Shown piece by piece: positions 1 to 12,000 of a stretch of DNA of 64,000 nt. The number at the start of each line of letters is the position of its first letter. Position 1 is the stretch's first letter. A model generated the notes under the pieces. It saw only the letters and a list, made by a program, of their open reading frames with translations. It made no database searches and had not been told where the DNA came from. The position numbers and the translations under genes were made by a program. Origin of the DNA: Tetradesmus obliquus (lineage: Eukaryota > Chlorophyta > Chlorophyceae > Sphaeropleales > Scenedesmaceae); assembly GCA_030272155.1 (NCBI GenBank), contig CP126197.1, forward strand, positions 496,001 through 560,000, in the 5' to 3' direction.

Positions 1-360
1 GTGCAGCTGGTGATGAGCAGCAGCCAGGTGCGCAGTCAGCATTCTGCATGCATGGCCTGCAAGAGGTGCTGTCCATGACACCTGTGTGTGGCTTCAGAGT
101 TGCTTGGCGTCGCAATGCAGTTGTGCAGTAGCCACCGACGCATGGTTACTGAGTTAGTGCATGTGTCTCTGCAAAACTTTGCTGAAGCTATGCTGCAGAT
201 GTATGGCTGGGGTCGGCAACTGCCGCGCAGAGCTCATCATGCAAGCCATGTGGCACTCACACTGCACCTGCACTCACACAGAATTTTTGCAGGACTGCAT
301 CTCAGCGCAGTGACCGTATGAAACCGACCACATGAAACCACATGATGTGATGGTCCGCAG

Positions 361-3353
361 GCACGCCTCTGCAGCCGCAGCAGCAGCAGCAGGTGCCGCC
401 GCTGCTGAGCAGGGACGATGATGGCAACTTTGAGGTGGACCGCAGCGCCATTGAGAACTTCCTGCGGCCGCCTGCAGAGGAGCTGCCAGAGGACATCGAG
501 GTGCGGATTGTGATGGTATCTTTATATCCTGTTTTGTTATAGCACACTGTTTGACCACTATACTCTGGGCGCCTGAGGCTGCATTGTGCTTGACTGGCTG
601 CGCAGCAGCGTTATGTGCCTCAGCATCAGCAAAGGTAAAGCCAGGGCTGCAGCTCGTCAGATGTTTGCAGCAACTTTGAGGTGGACCGCAGCGCGATTGA
701 AAACTTCCTGCGGCCACTTGCAGAGGAGCTGCCAGAGGACATCGAGGTGCGGCATGTTATGTTTATGTCCTTGTGCTGTTGTGTTGCGTTATAACACGCT
801 GGTTGATCGCCATACTTCTGGGGCCAGAGGCTGCACTGTGCTTAGGAATAGGCTGCGCAGCAGCGTGGTGACCATCAGCAAGCTGCCGCGCCCGGACATG
901 CCCATCTGGAGGAGCTGCGTGTTTTTTGCTGGATGTGCGCCTCTTACGCTGGCGACTTTCAGCAGATGCTTGTCTTGTTATATGTAATCCATTGCAGGTG
1001 CCGATGTGGGACCACTTGGAGGAGCTGTGCAATGTGCGTTTGTTGCTAGCCTGTTCACAGGATCCGACGCTCCCATCTGCTGTGCCACTCTTGCTGTGCC
1101 TGCAGATGCCCATCTGGGACCACCTTGAGGAGCTGCGTGAGCGCGTGCTGGTGGCGCTGCTGGCAGCAGGCATCGCCATCGGCGGCTGCTTCTGCTTCAG
1201 CAAGGAGCTGGTGCTGTTCCTGGAGGCGCCCGTGGCTGATGCAGGCGTGCGCTTCCTGCAGCTGTCTCCTGGAGAGTTTTTCTTCACCACCTTCAAGGTG
1301 AGCGTGATCTCGGTTTGCAGGGCTTATAGTTTAGGTGTAGGTTTGGCAGCGGCGGCATCAGAAGCGGCAGCAGCGGCAGCAGAGGCAGTTGCAGCAGCAG
1401 TTGTTTGGTGTGCTGCTTCTGCTTCAGCAAGGAGCTGGTGCTGTTCCTGGAGGCGCCTGTGGCAGACGCGGGCGTGCGCTTCCTGCAGCTGTCGCCCGGG
1501 GAGTTCTTCTTCTCGACCTTCAAGGTGAGCGTGATCTGGGTCTGCAGGGCTTATAGTATAGGTGTAAGATAGGCAGCAGCGGCATCAGAAGTGGCAGCAG
1601 CGGCAGCAGAGGCAGTTGCAGCAGCAGTTGTTTGGTGTGCTGCTTCTGCTTCAGCAAGGAGCTGGTGCTGTTGCTGGAGGCGCCTGTTGCAGACGCGGGC
1701 GTGCGCTTCCGCAGCTGTCTCCTGAGGAGTTCTTTTTCACAACGTTCAAGGTGAGCAGCAGCAGCAGCGGCAGGATGCTTCGTGGCAACACCGGCAGCCG
1801 CGTAGAGTGGCACAGCGGCAGTCTTGCTGCAGTTCTAGCAGCTGTCAGTGCAGCGGCACTGCTGATGTTAGCTGTTGTTAGCACGGATGGCTGCTTGATG
1901 TCGTTGCTGCTACATCAATGCAGCATGTGTGGCTATGTGTGCCTCCGCTCACACCTCCTGTTATGCACGTCGGCCCTGCAGGATGCCGGCTACAGCGGGC
2001 TGCTGCTGTCAGCCCCCACAGTGCTGTACGAAATCATTTCCTACGTGGTGCCACATGTAACATCAAGTATCCTGCTGCGCTGGACTGTCCTTTTGCATAC
2101 AGGTTGCCGGGTACTCCGGTTTGCTGCTGTCCGCCCCCACAGTGCTGTACGAGATCATCGCGTACGTGGTGCCTGGCCTGACCAAGGCTGAGCGCAAGTT
2201 CCTGGCGCCCATTGTGTTTGGCTCCAGCATCCTCTTCTACATTGGGTAAGCATAAGCAGGCTGCGCGAACCGTGGTGGTGTGGTATTCAAGCTTTTTGTG
2301 CTCGCTATGCATGCTGTGCCGTGCTTGAGCATGCTGGTGCTGCCACTGCTGCTGTTCGTTAACGAAATCGGCAGCCTGCTGTCCAGCTGCGAAAGCCTTC
2401 CCGCCTCTCGTGCTCATCCGTACTGCTGCCGCTGCTGCTGCTGCTGCTTCTGCTGCTGCTCACATGTACAGGCTGCTGTTCAGCTACGAGATCCTCACGC
2501 CTGCCGCGCTCAACTTCTTTGTGAGCTACGCGGAGGGCGCTGTGGAGAGCCTGTGGTCCATCGACCAGTACTTCCAGTTCGTGCTGGTGCTCATGCTCTC
2601 CACGGGGCTGTCTTTCCAGGTGCGGCTCAACAGAACATGGGTGTAAGCCACAGAAACCTGCAGTGCAGTTATACCGCCTCACCCTGCCGCCCTGGTCTCT
2701 GTAATGGCACTGCAGCTCTGCAGCATCCACAGCTCGTCGGGCCAGCTAATTGAACTACTGTACTTGCCGGCAGTGCTCTCTGGTGCATGCCCTGCTGCCC
2801 CACTACCCCACTGTTTGAATTCGCCTTTTGTCGGCATCACATAACCTGCAACAACTGCCCTGTCCAGGTGCCCATCATCCAGATCATGCTGGGCCAGCTG
2901 GGCATCGTGAACTCCACGCAGATGTTCAGCCTGTGGCGCTACGTGGTGGTGGGATCCACAGTGGTGGCGGCGGTGCTCACACCCAGCACAGACCCCTTCA
3001 CACAGGTGAGATGGGCAGATGAACGGCAGGGAAGCTGCGGCCAATTTTTTTAACACACTACATTATGCAGCTGTAGCCAGGCACCACTCCACCTTCGGAA
3101 TCTGCCGTGCTCACTCACTCCACAGACCATCACGCAGGTAATACTGCAGAGCAAGTAGCAGGGAAGCTACTCCACGGCTCCATATCCGTAGCCACTTGCA
3201 ATCATTGCCATGTATCTGCCGTGCTGACCCTTCTGCACGTATGTCCTCTTCCCCGCAGGCGCTGCTGGCCATCCCACTGGTGGGGCTGTACATGGGCGGG
3301 GCAGGCGTGGTGAGGTTCATCGAGCAGGGCAAGGCCAAGGCGGCGCCGGCGTG
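361..3353 (+). CDS. TATC: Chloroplast Sec-independent translocase subunit TatC (5' partial)
   Basis: TatC is the multi-spanning thylakoid membrane receptor of the twin-arginine (cpTat) pathway, which binds RR signal peptides with Hcf106 and recruits Tha4. Readable exons are 361-500, 1106-1297, 2103-2245, 2472-2619, 2868-3005 and 3259-3353 (TGA at 3351). The last five join in phase. They carry family signatures: [14 protein letters not shown], the [12 protein letters not shown] segment, [32 protein letters not shown], and TPSTDP near the C-terminus. The exon 361-500 is an acidic pre-domain stretch ([11 protein letters not shown]...EELPEDIE) of the kind that precedes TatC in plastid precursors. 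A segment at 863-905 reads [15 protein letters not shown] and must belong between these exons, but the join is unresolved because it lies in duplicated exon pieces. The start codon and transit peptide were not found and are probably upstream of the window. The identification is firm; the N-terminal structure is not. Confidence 0.93.
668..3138 (+). repeat. Partial tandem copies of TatC exons inside its introns
   Basis: Surplus exon pieces lie beside the intact exons. 671-746 repeats the 3' part of exon 361-500 with its donor. About 895-930 (with 10 bases lost) and 998-1038 repeat the 5' start of exon 1106-1297. 1412-1524 and 1640-1750 repeat its 3' half and donor; these two are units of about 227 bp that include the following intron, and the second has lost two bases and is frameshifted. 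1982-2050 repeats the 5' part of exon 2103-2245. 3105-3138 is a worn copy of the 3' end of exon 2868-3005. The intact copies alone give a normal TatC. Confidence 0.9.
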
Positions 3354-3793
3354 AAGTTGGCTGTGAAGTTAGTGGGAAGCTTGACGTGAAGTTTGGCAAG
3401 AGCTAGGGGATTGCTCAGTGTGCGCTTGTTGGAGTGGACAGGTGCGTGTGGAATGGAGTGTAGTTTAACCATTGTTGACCAACAACCGATGGGTTGGCAG
3501 TCTTTGCATGCAGGATGCTGGCTTGCCTCCTGGGCATGCGATGGTGCTGAGCACGCCTGCTGTTGCTGGCGCTGTGCCACATGCATTGTGGGAGGTTGAA
3601 ACCCGGCCGTGCGTGCTGTGGTGGGTATTGGCACAGGGTTGCAGGGTGCGTATCATCGTGGCCCAAGCTGGTTCAACCAGGTTGCAGGTGGCTGCTGTGC
3701 ATGCTGTGGGGCCGACTGCGCAGACTTGGTGGTGTACAGTGGCATGCAACTCAATGCGCTGCATCCTCATGTCCCAATGTAGTATACGCAAAA

Positions 3794-3891
3794 ACCGTCG
3801 TTGGCAGTCGGCTGTTGATGCCAGTCATTATGTCGCATATTGACCGTCGTTGGCAGTCGGCTGTCGATGCCAGTCATTCTGTCGCATATTC
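3794..3891. repeat. 49-bp direct tandem duplication
   Basis: Two near-identical units (3794-3842 and 3843-3891) start with ACCGTCGTTGGCAGTCGGCT and differ at a few bases. They lie in non-coding DNA downstream of TatC. Confidence 0.85.
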
Positions 3892-5001
3892 ATTCGTGTT
3901 TGAGCACGGCAGCGAACCGGTCACAGGTCCGACCGGTGCTGTGTGCTGTGTGTCACTGGCCGCCGTTGGCAGTGCCGCTACTGATGCCACTTGGACTGCC
4001 GCAGCCCCTGGCATGATGCCGTGCATGGCATGTCAGCAGCTCAGACCACGAGCAGCATGTTGCACGCACGTTGTAACTCCTGATATTGCTTATCATACTT
4101 TGCAGGCCTAAGTGGCTTGGGGTGCCTGTAATGTTACAGAGACGCTCATCTGTTCATGAACAGGTGCTGGCTAGTACCAGCTGCCAGGCACTAGTGTGCG
4201 CCAGCCATGGCTGCGTTCTCCAGCAGATGCATTTCACGATGAGGCTGCGTCTTTCCTGTGAATCATCGAACAACGGACACTGTATAGCCTCGACAGCATA
4301 CCACAGCTACCCGAAACCCTATCAATAACTTGTCACTGTACACCGGCGTCTGATGCCCACAACAAACATATTATGCTTGTTGATCCAATTTTTTTGACGC
4401 CAGTTGTACTCATCTGCGCACCGTGCAGTACGACACGCCACACTTGCGAAGCAGTGAAAAGCCGTGCCAGCTCAGGTTGATCGTCCCTGTAGTGCGCGGC
4501 TGTTGAGCTGTCAGAGCTTTTCGAAGCCATCAAACCGATTCGTAGGCTGTGGTGCAGCCGCTTGCAACACAGCACCGGTGCACCAATAAATCGCACTTGC
4601 TGGCTCGTTTCAGCGGAATGTTTGCGGTACTTCAAGCGTGATCAGGTATCATCAAAATCATCGTAAGTGGTGCACCGTGCTGCACCTGTTGTTACTGGCT
4701 GTACAGCATGCTTCATCACAAGGTTCCCCTCATTGCCGGCAGGCAGCAAATTTTGCACTTGGTGCACATACAGCCATCACTTACGTTCTACACTGTAGGA
4801 AGTACTCTGTAGTACAGAGCGATTTCTATCAAAGCAGCGTAACGTAGTGCATATGCACCCATCTTGAACTTCTTGCAGGGGTACTGCAGTGACACTATCA
4901 CCTGCTTCTGTTTCGCAGGTGCTCAGCCGTGCCTCTAGTGACATCTGTTGAGCACGTGCAGAATCACCAAGGTTCGTGTGCACAATGGGCTTGGCACGCA
5001 T

Positions 5002-5063
5002 GGCTCCTGACTGGGGTTCCCACTCCTCGTTGAGTGGAGCATGTAATGTAATGTAATGTAATG
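5002..5063 (+). mobile_element. 62-bp dispersed repeat with (TGTAA)n tail, copy 1
   Basis: This is identical over 62 bases to the reverse complement of 16547-16608. It begins GGCTCCTGACTGGGGTTCCC and ends in four TGTAA-type pentamers. The flanks diverge at once on the 5' side, and no target-site duplication is evident. A short tail-ended unit suggests a 5'-truncated non-LTR retrotransposon end or a SINE-like element, but this is inference. Confidence 0.5.
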
Positions 5064-5230
5064 GTAAATATGTGCAGGTTCTCAGCTGCCACTGGTCACT
5101 GGCCACGCAGATCTGCTGTCTAGACAAGTCCACCAGCGCTGCCAGCAACGCTTGCAGCAAGCTGGCTTGAAAGCTGATACATAATCTCACTGACTGTCTG
5201 CCTATCGCACGTGCCTCACGCTGCCAACAG

Positions 5231-7079
5231 GAGCATGAGTTTAGCCTGCTGGCGGGACGGACAGACTGGCAGCGCATTGAGATCAGCAACTGCAGCAGTG
5301 TGCCGCAGCAGGTGTACAGCCAGGTGCACCTGCTGGGGCTGGCATTTTCAGACTGCAGCTTGTCAGAGTTGCCAGAACAGCTGGGACGGCTGCAGCAGCT
5401 GCAGAAACTGAGCATCTCAGAGAACCCTCTGGTGGCAAGCCTATGTCGGCTACCAGACTCTATTGGACAGCTGTCAGCATTGCAGACACTAAACGTCTGT
5501 GCATGCAGCAGCCTGCAACAACTGCCAGACGCCATTCGGCGGCTATCAGCGTTGCTGACGCTGAACGTGCGCAGTTGCAGCAGCCTGCAGCAACTACCAG
5601 ACTCCATTGGACAGCTGTCAGCATTGAAGACACTGCTTTGCTTCAGATGCACCAGCTTGCAACAGCTGCCAGACTCTATAGGGTGGTTATGCAGCTTGCA
5701 GACGTTTGAGGTCAGCAGTTGCAGCAGCCTGCAGCAGCTGCCAGACTCCATTGGGCAGCTGTCAGCTTTGCAGTCATTAGATGTGAGCAGGTGCATCAGC
5801 CTGCAGCAGCTGCCAGACTCCATTGGGCAGCTGTCAGCATTGCAGACATTAGATGTGAGCAGGTGCCACAACCTGCAGCAGCTGCCACATTCCCTGGGGC
5901 AGCTGTCCGGATTGCGGGATTTAGATGTGAGCGGGTGCAGCAAGATGCAGCAGCTGCCAGGCGCCATTGGGCAGCTGGCAGCATTGCAGAATCTTGATGT
6001 CAGCGCATGCTTCAGCCTGCAGCAGCTGCCAGACGCCATGGGACAGCTGTCAGCGTTGCAGATGCTGGACGTTAGCGAGTTCGACAGCCTGCAGCAGCTG
6101 CCAGACGCTATTGGGCAGCTGTCAAGCTTGAATTTGTTGCTTGTGTTCATGTGCAGCAGCCTGCAGCAGCTGCCAAGCGCGATTGGGCAGCTGTCAAGCT
6201 TGGAGACATTAGTTGTGGGCGGGTGCAACAGCCTGCGGCAGCTGCCAGACGCCATTTGGTGGCTGACAGCGTTGCGAAAGTTGGACCTGCGCTGGTGCAA
6301 CAGCCTGCAGCAGCTGCCAGGTTCCCATGTGGAGCTGTCAGCATTGCCGGAGCTAGACCTCGAGGGCTGTAGCAGCTTGACAGCATTGCCAGAGCCTTTG
6401 ATGCTGCAGAAGCTGCAGAAACTGATCCTTGTAGGATGCAAGCAGCTGAGCAGCCTGCCTGAGCTGCTTTGGTTAAGCAGCCTCACGGAGCTGCAGCTGG
6501 CAGGCTGCAGCAGCCTTGTGCATCTGCCCGAGTCGCTCGCTGAACTGGACGGCTTGCAGACGTTGGGTCTGGCGCGCTGCAGCAGCTTGTCGCAGATGCC
6601 CACATACATGGACAGCATGGCGAGTCTTACACACCTGGACATCAGCTTCTGCAACAGCCTGGAGGTGCTGCCCAGGCGGATGCCAGCCAGCCTGAAGCAG
6701 CTTGACATTTCCTACTGTCGCCAAGCAGACATGCTAGCAGAGCAGCTGGTTGACCTAGCAGAGCAGATGAAAGATGTTGAAGTTGTGCTTAGGGGCTGGG
6801 ATGCATTGCTGGAGAAGCAGCAGTTGAGATCCCCACTGCTGAGCAAGCAGCAGGGCAAACCCCAGCCCCTGCAAGACCTAGTTGGTTGCCTGGAAAGAGA
6901 GACAACAGTGAAGCGGCTGCTGACGGACAAGGACACCATCATCACTTCACTTGAGCGCCTTTCGTGGCTGGCGGTGCTGCTGGCTGCTACACCCTTTACT
7001 GCTGCCATAGCGCCGCCAGGTGGATACGACAATGGGCTGCTGTTCCTGCCTTACAGTGGTGCAGGTGGTAGCAGTGATC

Positions 7080-7121
<42 letters not shown>

Positions 7122-7690
7122 CCGACAAGCTTGGCGGCAAGGCGCAGCTGAGGACAGACTGGCTTCGGGCCTTCTTCACGCTGGATATGCTCTCGTTTGG
7201 CTTTTCCATGGCCCTGGTGCTGTTTGTGGTAGCGTGCAGCATGCCGCGCAAGATTGGCGTGCAGTCTGCAAAGTATGCAGGTCTCATCTGGCTGTCACTT
7301 GTGGCTGCATCTTCGCTGATGGCAGCTGCAGTTGGGTGCGGCATGGGGGCTTTAGTGGCAGGCGTGCTGGCAGTCTACCCAGCAGAGTTGGTGGGCGATG
7401 TGTGGGTGCCATTTCAAGTCACTGTAGCCATGACAGCCTGTGCATTCTACTTGCTGGTGGTGCGTTGGGTGGCAATGTTCCCTGGCTGGTCAGCAATAGG
7501 TTACGGGCTGCTGCACGCATGCAAGCAGGCACTGCCGGCGTGGCTTCGGGCAGTACTGTGGCTAGTATGCAAACCTGTGTTGACTTGGCTGCAATCCAAG
7601 TTTATTGCAGCATGGCAGCGGCTCATGAGCTGCTCAATCAGGCAGAAGAAACGGGGTGGCCGTGCTGAGCAGGGTAGTGGTGAGGTATGA
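5231..7690 (+). CDS. Leucine-rich-repeat protein with C-terminal PGG membrane domain
   Basis: One long open exon follows a CAG acceptor at 5228-5230 and ends with TGA at 7688. The start lies in an undetected upstream exon, or the ATG is internal. About 19 leucine-rich repeats of 23-24 residues (consensus LPDSIGQLSALQTLDVSRC) fill 5350-6720; the first dozen are nearly identical 72-bp units. Their type resembles the LRR arrays of plant NBS-LRR proteins, but there is no nucleotide-binding domain in view. After a charged linker comes a region matching the PGG domain (Pfam PGG, known mainly at the C-terminus of plant ankyrin proteins): SLERLSWLAVLLAATPFTAA, then PPGGY, a poly-Ser insertion coded by an AGC tract (7081-7120), LRAFFTLDML and further hydrophobic helices to 7600. 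The tail is basic. It is probably a membrane-anchored LRR protein; ligand and function are unknown. Confidence 0.85.
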
Positions 7691-8639
7691 ATGTAGAACA
7701 GCACCGCAGCAGCCTATCATCTTGCTGCAGGGTTGTGGCCAGGCTGCTGGGCCGGCAGTGTTTATAATAAGCGCTGCTGTGTCACGGTGGCGACCAGCTG
7801 GTAGTCTACAAGATCGCATCTTTGATCTATTTGTTGAGGAGTGTGGGTTTGTTGTGAGGTGGCCAACAAAGCATCCTGCACAACCAAGGTAGCATTTGGC
7901 ACAGGTGCTGCTGTTGCCGGCAGTCCTGGTTTTACATCCAACTCGGTGGGTGTCTGAATTCGTTCTATACATCCAAGGTTTTTGTGATTTCACCAACTTG
8001 CACTCAGGAGGAGCAAGCACTTCTTGGCAGATGCAGACATCGTGAGGTGCTGTATTTCATGCAATATATTGCAGTATATACTGCCAGCAGTGCCATAACA
8101 AGAGGCACCAGTGCGTTCACATCATAGAGCGAGGCCTATTGAGAAGAATAGGTAAGTAGAGTGTTTTCTTCGCTGGCAGTCGTACACCTAATTCTACATG
8201 TCATAACAACGAACACCATCAAAACAATGCTCCAGCAGCCCATAAGGCGCATTCAGCTTCCAACTGTCAATGCCATCTGGCAGAGCAGCAACAATGCACA
8301 CGATGTCAGAGCAGTACGTCATCACGGCAGCCACCAGCAGACCAACCATCAAAGGGAATGTGGACAGTGAGTAAGGACGGAATGCACAGGCTGTCTAGGA
8401 CATCATAAGCTGCCTGACGGCACCCTTGCATTGATGCTGGATACAAACCTCACCAGGGGCACGGCAGCAGCAACCATCACTATTGCACCCTACACTGAGT
8501 CCGCACACAGCACGCACACCCATGCGCATTCAAACAAACTAGCCATCCGCACGCTGTCATGTCTGGTAACAGAGCAGCACAACACATTGTGGGTCACTTC
8601 AACAGCAATAGGCTGTGCCGCTTGCAGCAGCGCATGACA
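7691..8639. other. Intergenic region
   Basis: I see no gene. The stretch lies between the convergent LRR-PGG gene and the 3' end of the transporter. Confidence 0.5.
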
Positions 8640-8965
8640 GCCCGCCTGCTGGCTCCCGTGCATTGGTTCTGGGCACCAGCTCCACCAGCGGCGCACAGCA
8701 GCAACTTCCATAGATCACTGCAGTAACACTGCACTTTGCTAACAGCCACAGCAGGGGCAAATCATAGGCCGCCCGCCGGCTCCCATGCATTGATCCGCGG
8801 CACCAGCCGCACCAGCGAGACAGCACAGCCACGGCACAGTTCAAAAGGATATTTGCAATAAGACAGATGCCACCAGCCTGACCGGGTCCCACATCACATG
8901 CCCCCAGCCGGCTCCCTGGCATTGATCTCTGGCACCAGCCGCACCAGCGGCGCCACAGCAGCAGC
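8640..8965 (-). repeat. Three copies of the transporter's last exon end, beyond the stop
   Basis: Copies at about 8885-8965, 8765-8818 and 8640-8702 each repeat the 3' end of exon 9230-9015 (residues LVRLVPRINAREPAGGL and following bases), with substitutions. They lie downstream of the true stop at 9015, so they are 3'-flanking duplications. Confidence 0.88.
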
Positions 8966-9014
8966 TGCCATAGATCACTGAAGTTCTTTGCTTGACAGCC
9001 ACAACATGGCCAAA

Positions 9015-12000
9015 TCATAGACCGCCGGCTGGCTCCCTTGCATTGATGCGTGGCACCAGCCGCACCAGCGGCGCAGCAGCAGCCACCGCCAGCGCCGCCC
9101 ACAGCAGCAGCAGCACGCCGGCCGCCAGTGCGGGTGGAGGCAGCTTGAGCGCCAGTGCGCTGATGGCCATTGGGCTTAAGCCGCCAAAGATGCTCATGGC
9201 AAGGTTGTGAGCTAGATTGTAGCCGGATGTCTGCAAGCAGCGCAGGCATACACACATGCAGAGGTGCAGGAAGGTTTTGAAAGTGCCAGTGCGCTGATGG
9301 CCATGGGGCTGAGGCCGCCAAACTTGCTCATGGCCATAACATGGGCCAGGTTGTAGCCAGACGTCTGCGGGTGATGCAGATCGAAGCGCAAAAGTAAGCA
9401 ACGGGAGGAAAAAGCACGTCAATGCCTGTGTGTGGAGCACCTACAGTACAGTAACGCAATGTAAACAATCGTCGGCAGGAGGAGGCGGAAAGCACTCCCA
9501 CATCACACCCGTGAAAACATCAACAGCATCAAAGCAGACAATTCACAAACATGCAACAGCAGCACTGTAGGCAGGCAGCTTGAACAGAAAGCTCATGTGC
9601 AGCAATCTGGCGTAGCAGCAGCAAGTAACAATACAGCTGTAAGCTACCGGTGCATCATTGGAGCCGCGCTGCAGCGCCGCTCACCCGCACCCCTGCAGGG
9701 AACACTTGTGAGCCTACACTGGCCATGAGGCCTCCCATAGAGCCGCAGACCAACACCGCCATTCTGATGTACCGACATTATGTAAGCTACACTGCCATGC
9801 CGCTCACCCGCACTCCAGCTGGGAACACTTGTGGCTCAATGCTGGTCATCAGGGCCCCCGTGGAGCCGCACAGCAGCACACACACCAGCACTCACCCAAG
9901 AACCTGATGGTGCATACCAAAAGCCCCACGCCCAAGCTTTACGAACAGTCCAGCAGCACCAATTGGCCGCATGTATGCGGCACAGGCCACAAGCGCTCAC
10001 CCGCACTCCAGCTGGAAACACCTGTGGCCCAATGCTCGTCAGCAGGCCGCCCATGGAGCCGCACAGCAGCCCACACACCAGCATGGGGGCTACCCAGGTG
10101 GCTGCTACAGAGCCGGTGGCACACCACAGCAGCAGCGGTGTGCAGATGGCTGCACCCACGGCGGTCAAGCCAACCATAGCCCACACTGCAGCAGCAGCAG
10201 CAAACAGCAGAAGCAGGTGTGTAAGTGGTGGTGGATGCCGGTGGCAGCGAGCCGGTGGAGCACCACAGCAGCAGCGGGGTGCAGATGGCTGCGCCGACGG
10301 CTGTGAGGCCCACCATTGCCCACACTGCAGCAGCAAACAGTGCACAGCGGCAGCTGATGTGCCGGTGAGGCAGGTACACAATGCATGCCGGTTATACATG
10401 CAGCTGAGCTGCAGTAGCTACTGTTACAAGATGCTACAACAGCAAACGGCCTGCTTCCCTGTAGCGCATGCTGCTGCACCCTGCCTTACCTTTGGGTGTT
10501 GTGCCGTCGCAGATGAAGTGCCCTGTGGCCACCACTGCGCCCGCAAACAGCACCATGGCCGCCAGGATGGGCCACAGCGTGTCTTGTGGAGGCAGGTGGC
10601 TGATGGCACGCATGTAGTTCGGCAGCCTGCGAACATTCAGCAGCAGAGAACATGATCTTGAGGTCACTTTGAAGTGCAGGTTGACTTAGTGTTGAGAATG
10701 GCATGTCTTGGGGAGGCAGGTGGCTGATGGCACGCATGTAGTTGGGCAGCCTGCAGAAAAACAGCAGCAAACAACTGGCGTTAGTTTGATTTGCAATAAG
10801 GCAACAGCACCATGGCCGCCAGGATGGGCCACAGCGTGTCCTGGGGAGGCAGGTGGCTGATGACACGCATGTAGTTGGGCAGCCTGCAAAGCACAGCAGA
10901 AGCATCGTTTTGGGTTACTCCCAAGTGCAAAATGACATTGGGAACGGTGTGTCCTGGGGCGGCAGGTGGGATGTGGCGCGCATGTAGTTGGGCAGCCTGC
11001 AGGACGCAGCAAGATAGACAGACCATACTGAATTGCACAGAATGTGGGACATGTCGTTGGTGTGCCACGGACACACCGTACGCAGTACTGCTGCATAACA
11101 AGCGCATGAAGCTTGCAGCTGTGATGCATCGAGGTCCGTCCCTGTACAATAAACAAAATCCAAACTCCTCTCACCATGAAAAGAAGGTGTAGAAAGTAGC
11201 GCCGTAGCACGCCTCAAAGCAGAACAGCAGCAGCACCTGCCGCCAGTGACTGCGCGCCAACACCAGCAATGGCACGTGGTGCTTTATGATTGCAGCTTGG
11301 TGCTGCAGCTCTGCTGCATAAGCCTCCTCACAGCTCAACACTGCTGTATCCAAGTCAGATGTGTGCTGCGTACCCTGCTGTGTGTGCTGCGCCTGCTTTG
11401 CGGGTGCTGCTCCAGTGTAGGATTGCGGCACGTGCAGCAGCACCTCTGCAGGCAGCAGCAGTGCAGCAGAGCGTGGCAGCACAATGTAATAAATGAGGAG
11501 GTGCGGAGGAGGACGCAAGCTGGCAGGTGCACTGAACGCTTACAATGGTGAACGCAAGGGTGCTAGCATGTGCACAACCGGCCCAGCAGGTGCAATCACA
11601 GTAACAAGCGGGGTGCGTGCATGCTGAACAATTGAACGTTGCTCAAGCCAGCTGTCAACCACACTCTAACTTGACGCTGCATAGCCACACATGCACACCT
11701 GTCGACTGGATGTATGATCCGGGTGCTGCTGCTTTTGTCAGCGACAGCGACCGCATCCCAGATAGGCTGCCATTGCCGTTGCCAGCACCAGCGCTGCTGC
11801 TGCAATGGCGCTGGGCAGCCTTGCACTGCTCCTGCAGGCTTGCAGTGTTCGTTGCGCTCTTGGCTGCTGCAGCAGTACCTGCGCAGACACGTGACACAGT
11901 GCACATAAATGTGAAGACGGTCGCGAAGACGGCCAGAAAATCCTCATGCTGCAGGCCATTGCCGCTACCCTTGACGCATCAAGCAGAGCCGCGTGGCTTT

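Larger units (their letters stand above)
3354..5230. other. Intergenic region between TatC and the LRR-PGG gene
   Basis: I see no convincing gene here. It holds a 49-bp tandem duplication (3794-3891) with a weaker third similarity near 3961, and a 62-bp dispersed repeat at 5002-5063. The last 150 bases may hold a first exon of the LRR gene, but no start could be fixed. Confidence 0.5.

Noticed and set aside
1..360. Possible TatC upstream exons or transit peptide
   Set aside because: No segment with a start, donor and fitting phase could be supported; probably intron.
4777..6708. 643-codon open frame on the minus strand
   Set aside because: It is antisense to the LRR array. The 72-bp repeat keeps several frames open; the plus-strand LRR frame has clear protein logic and this one is Cys/Ser-rich with none.
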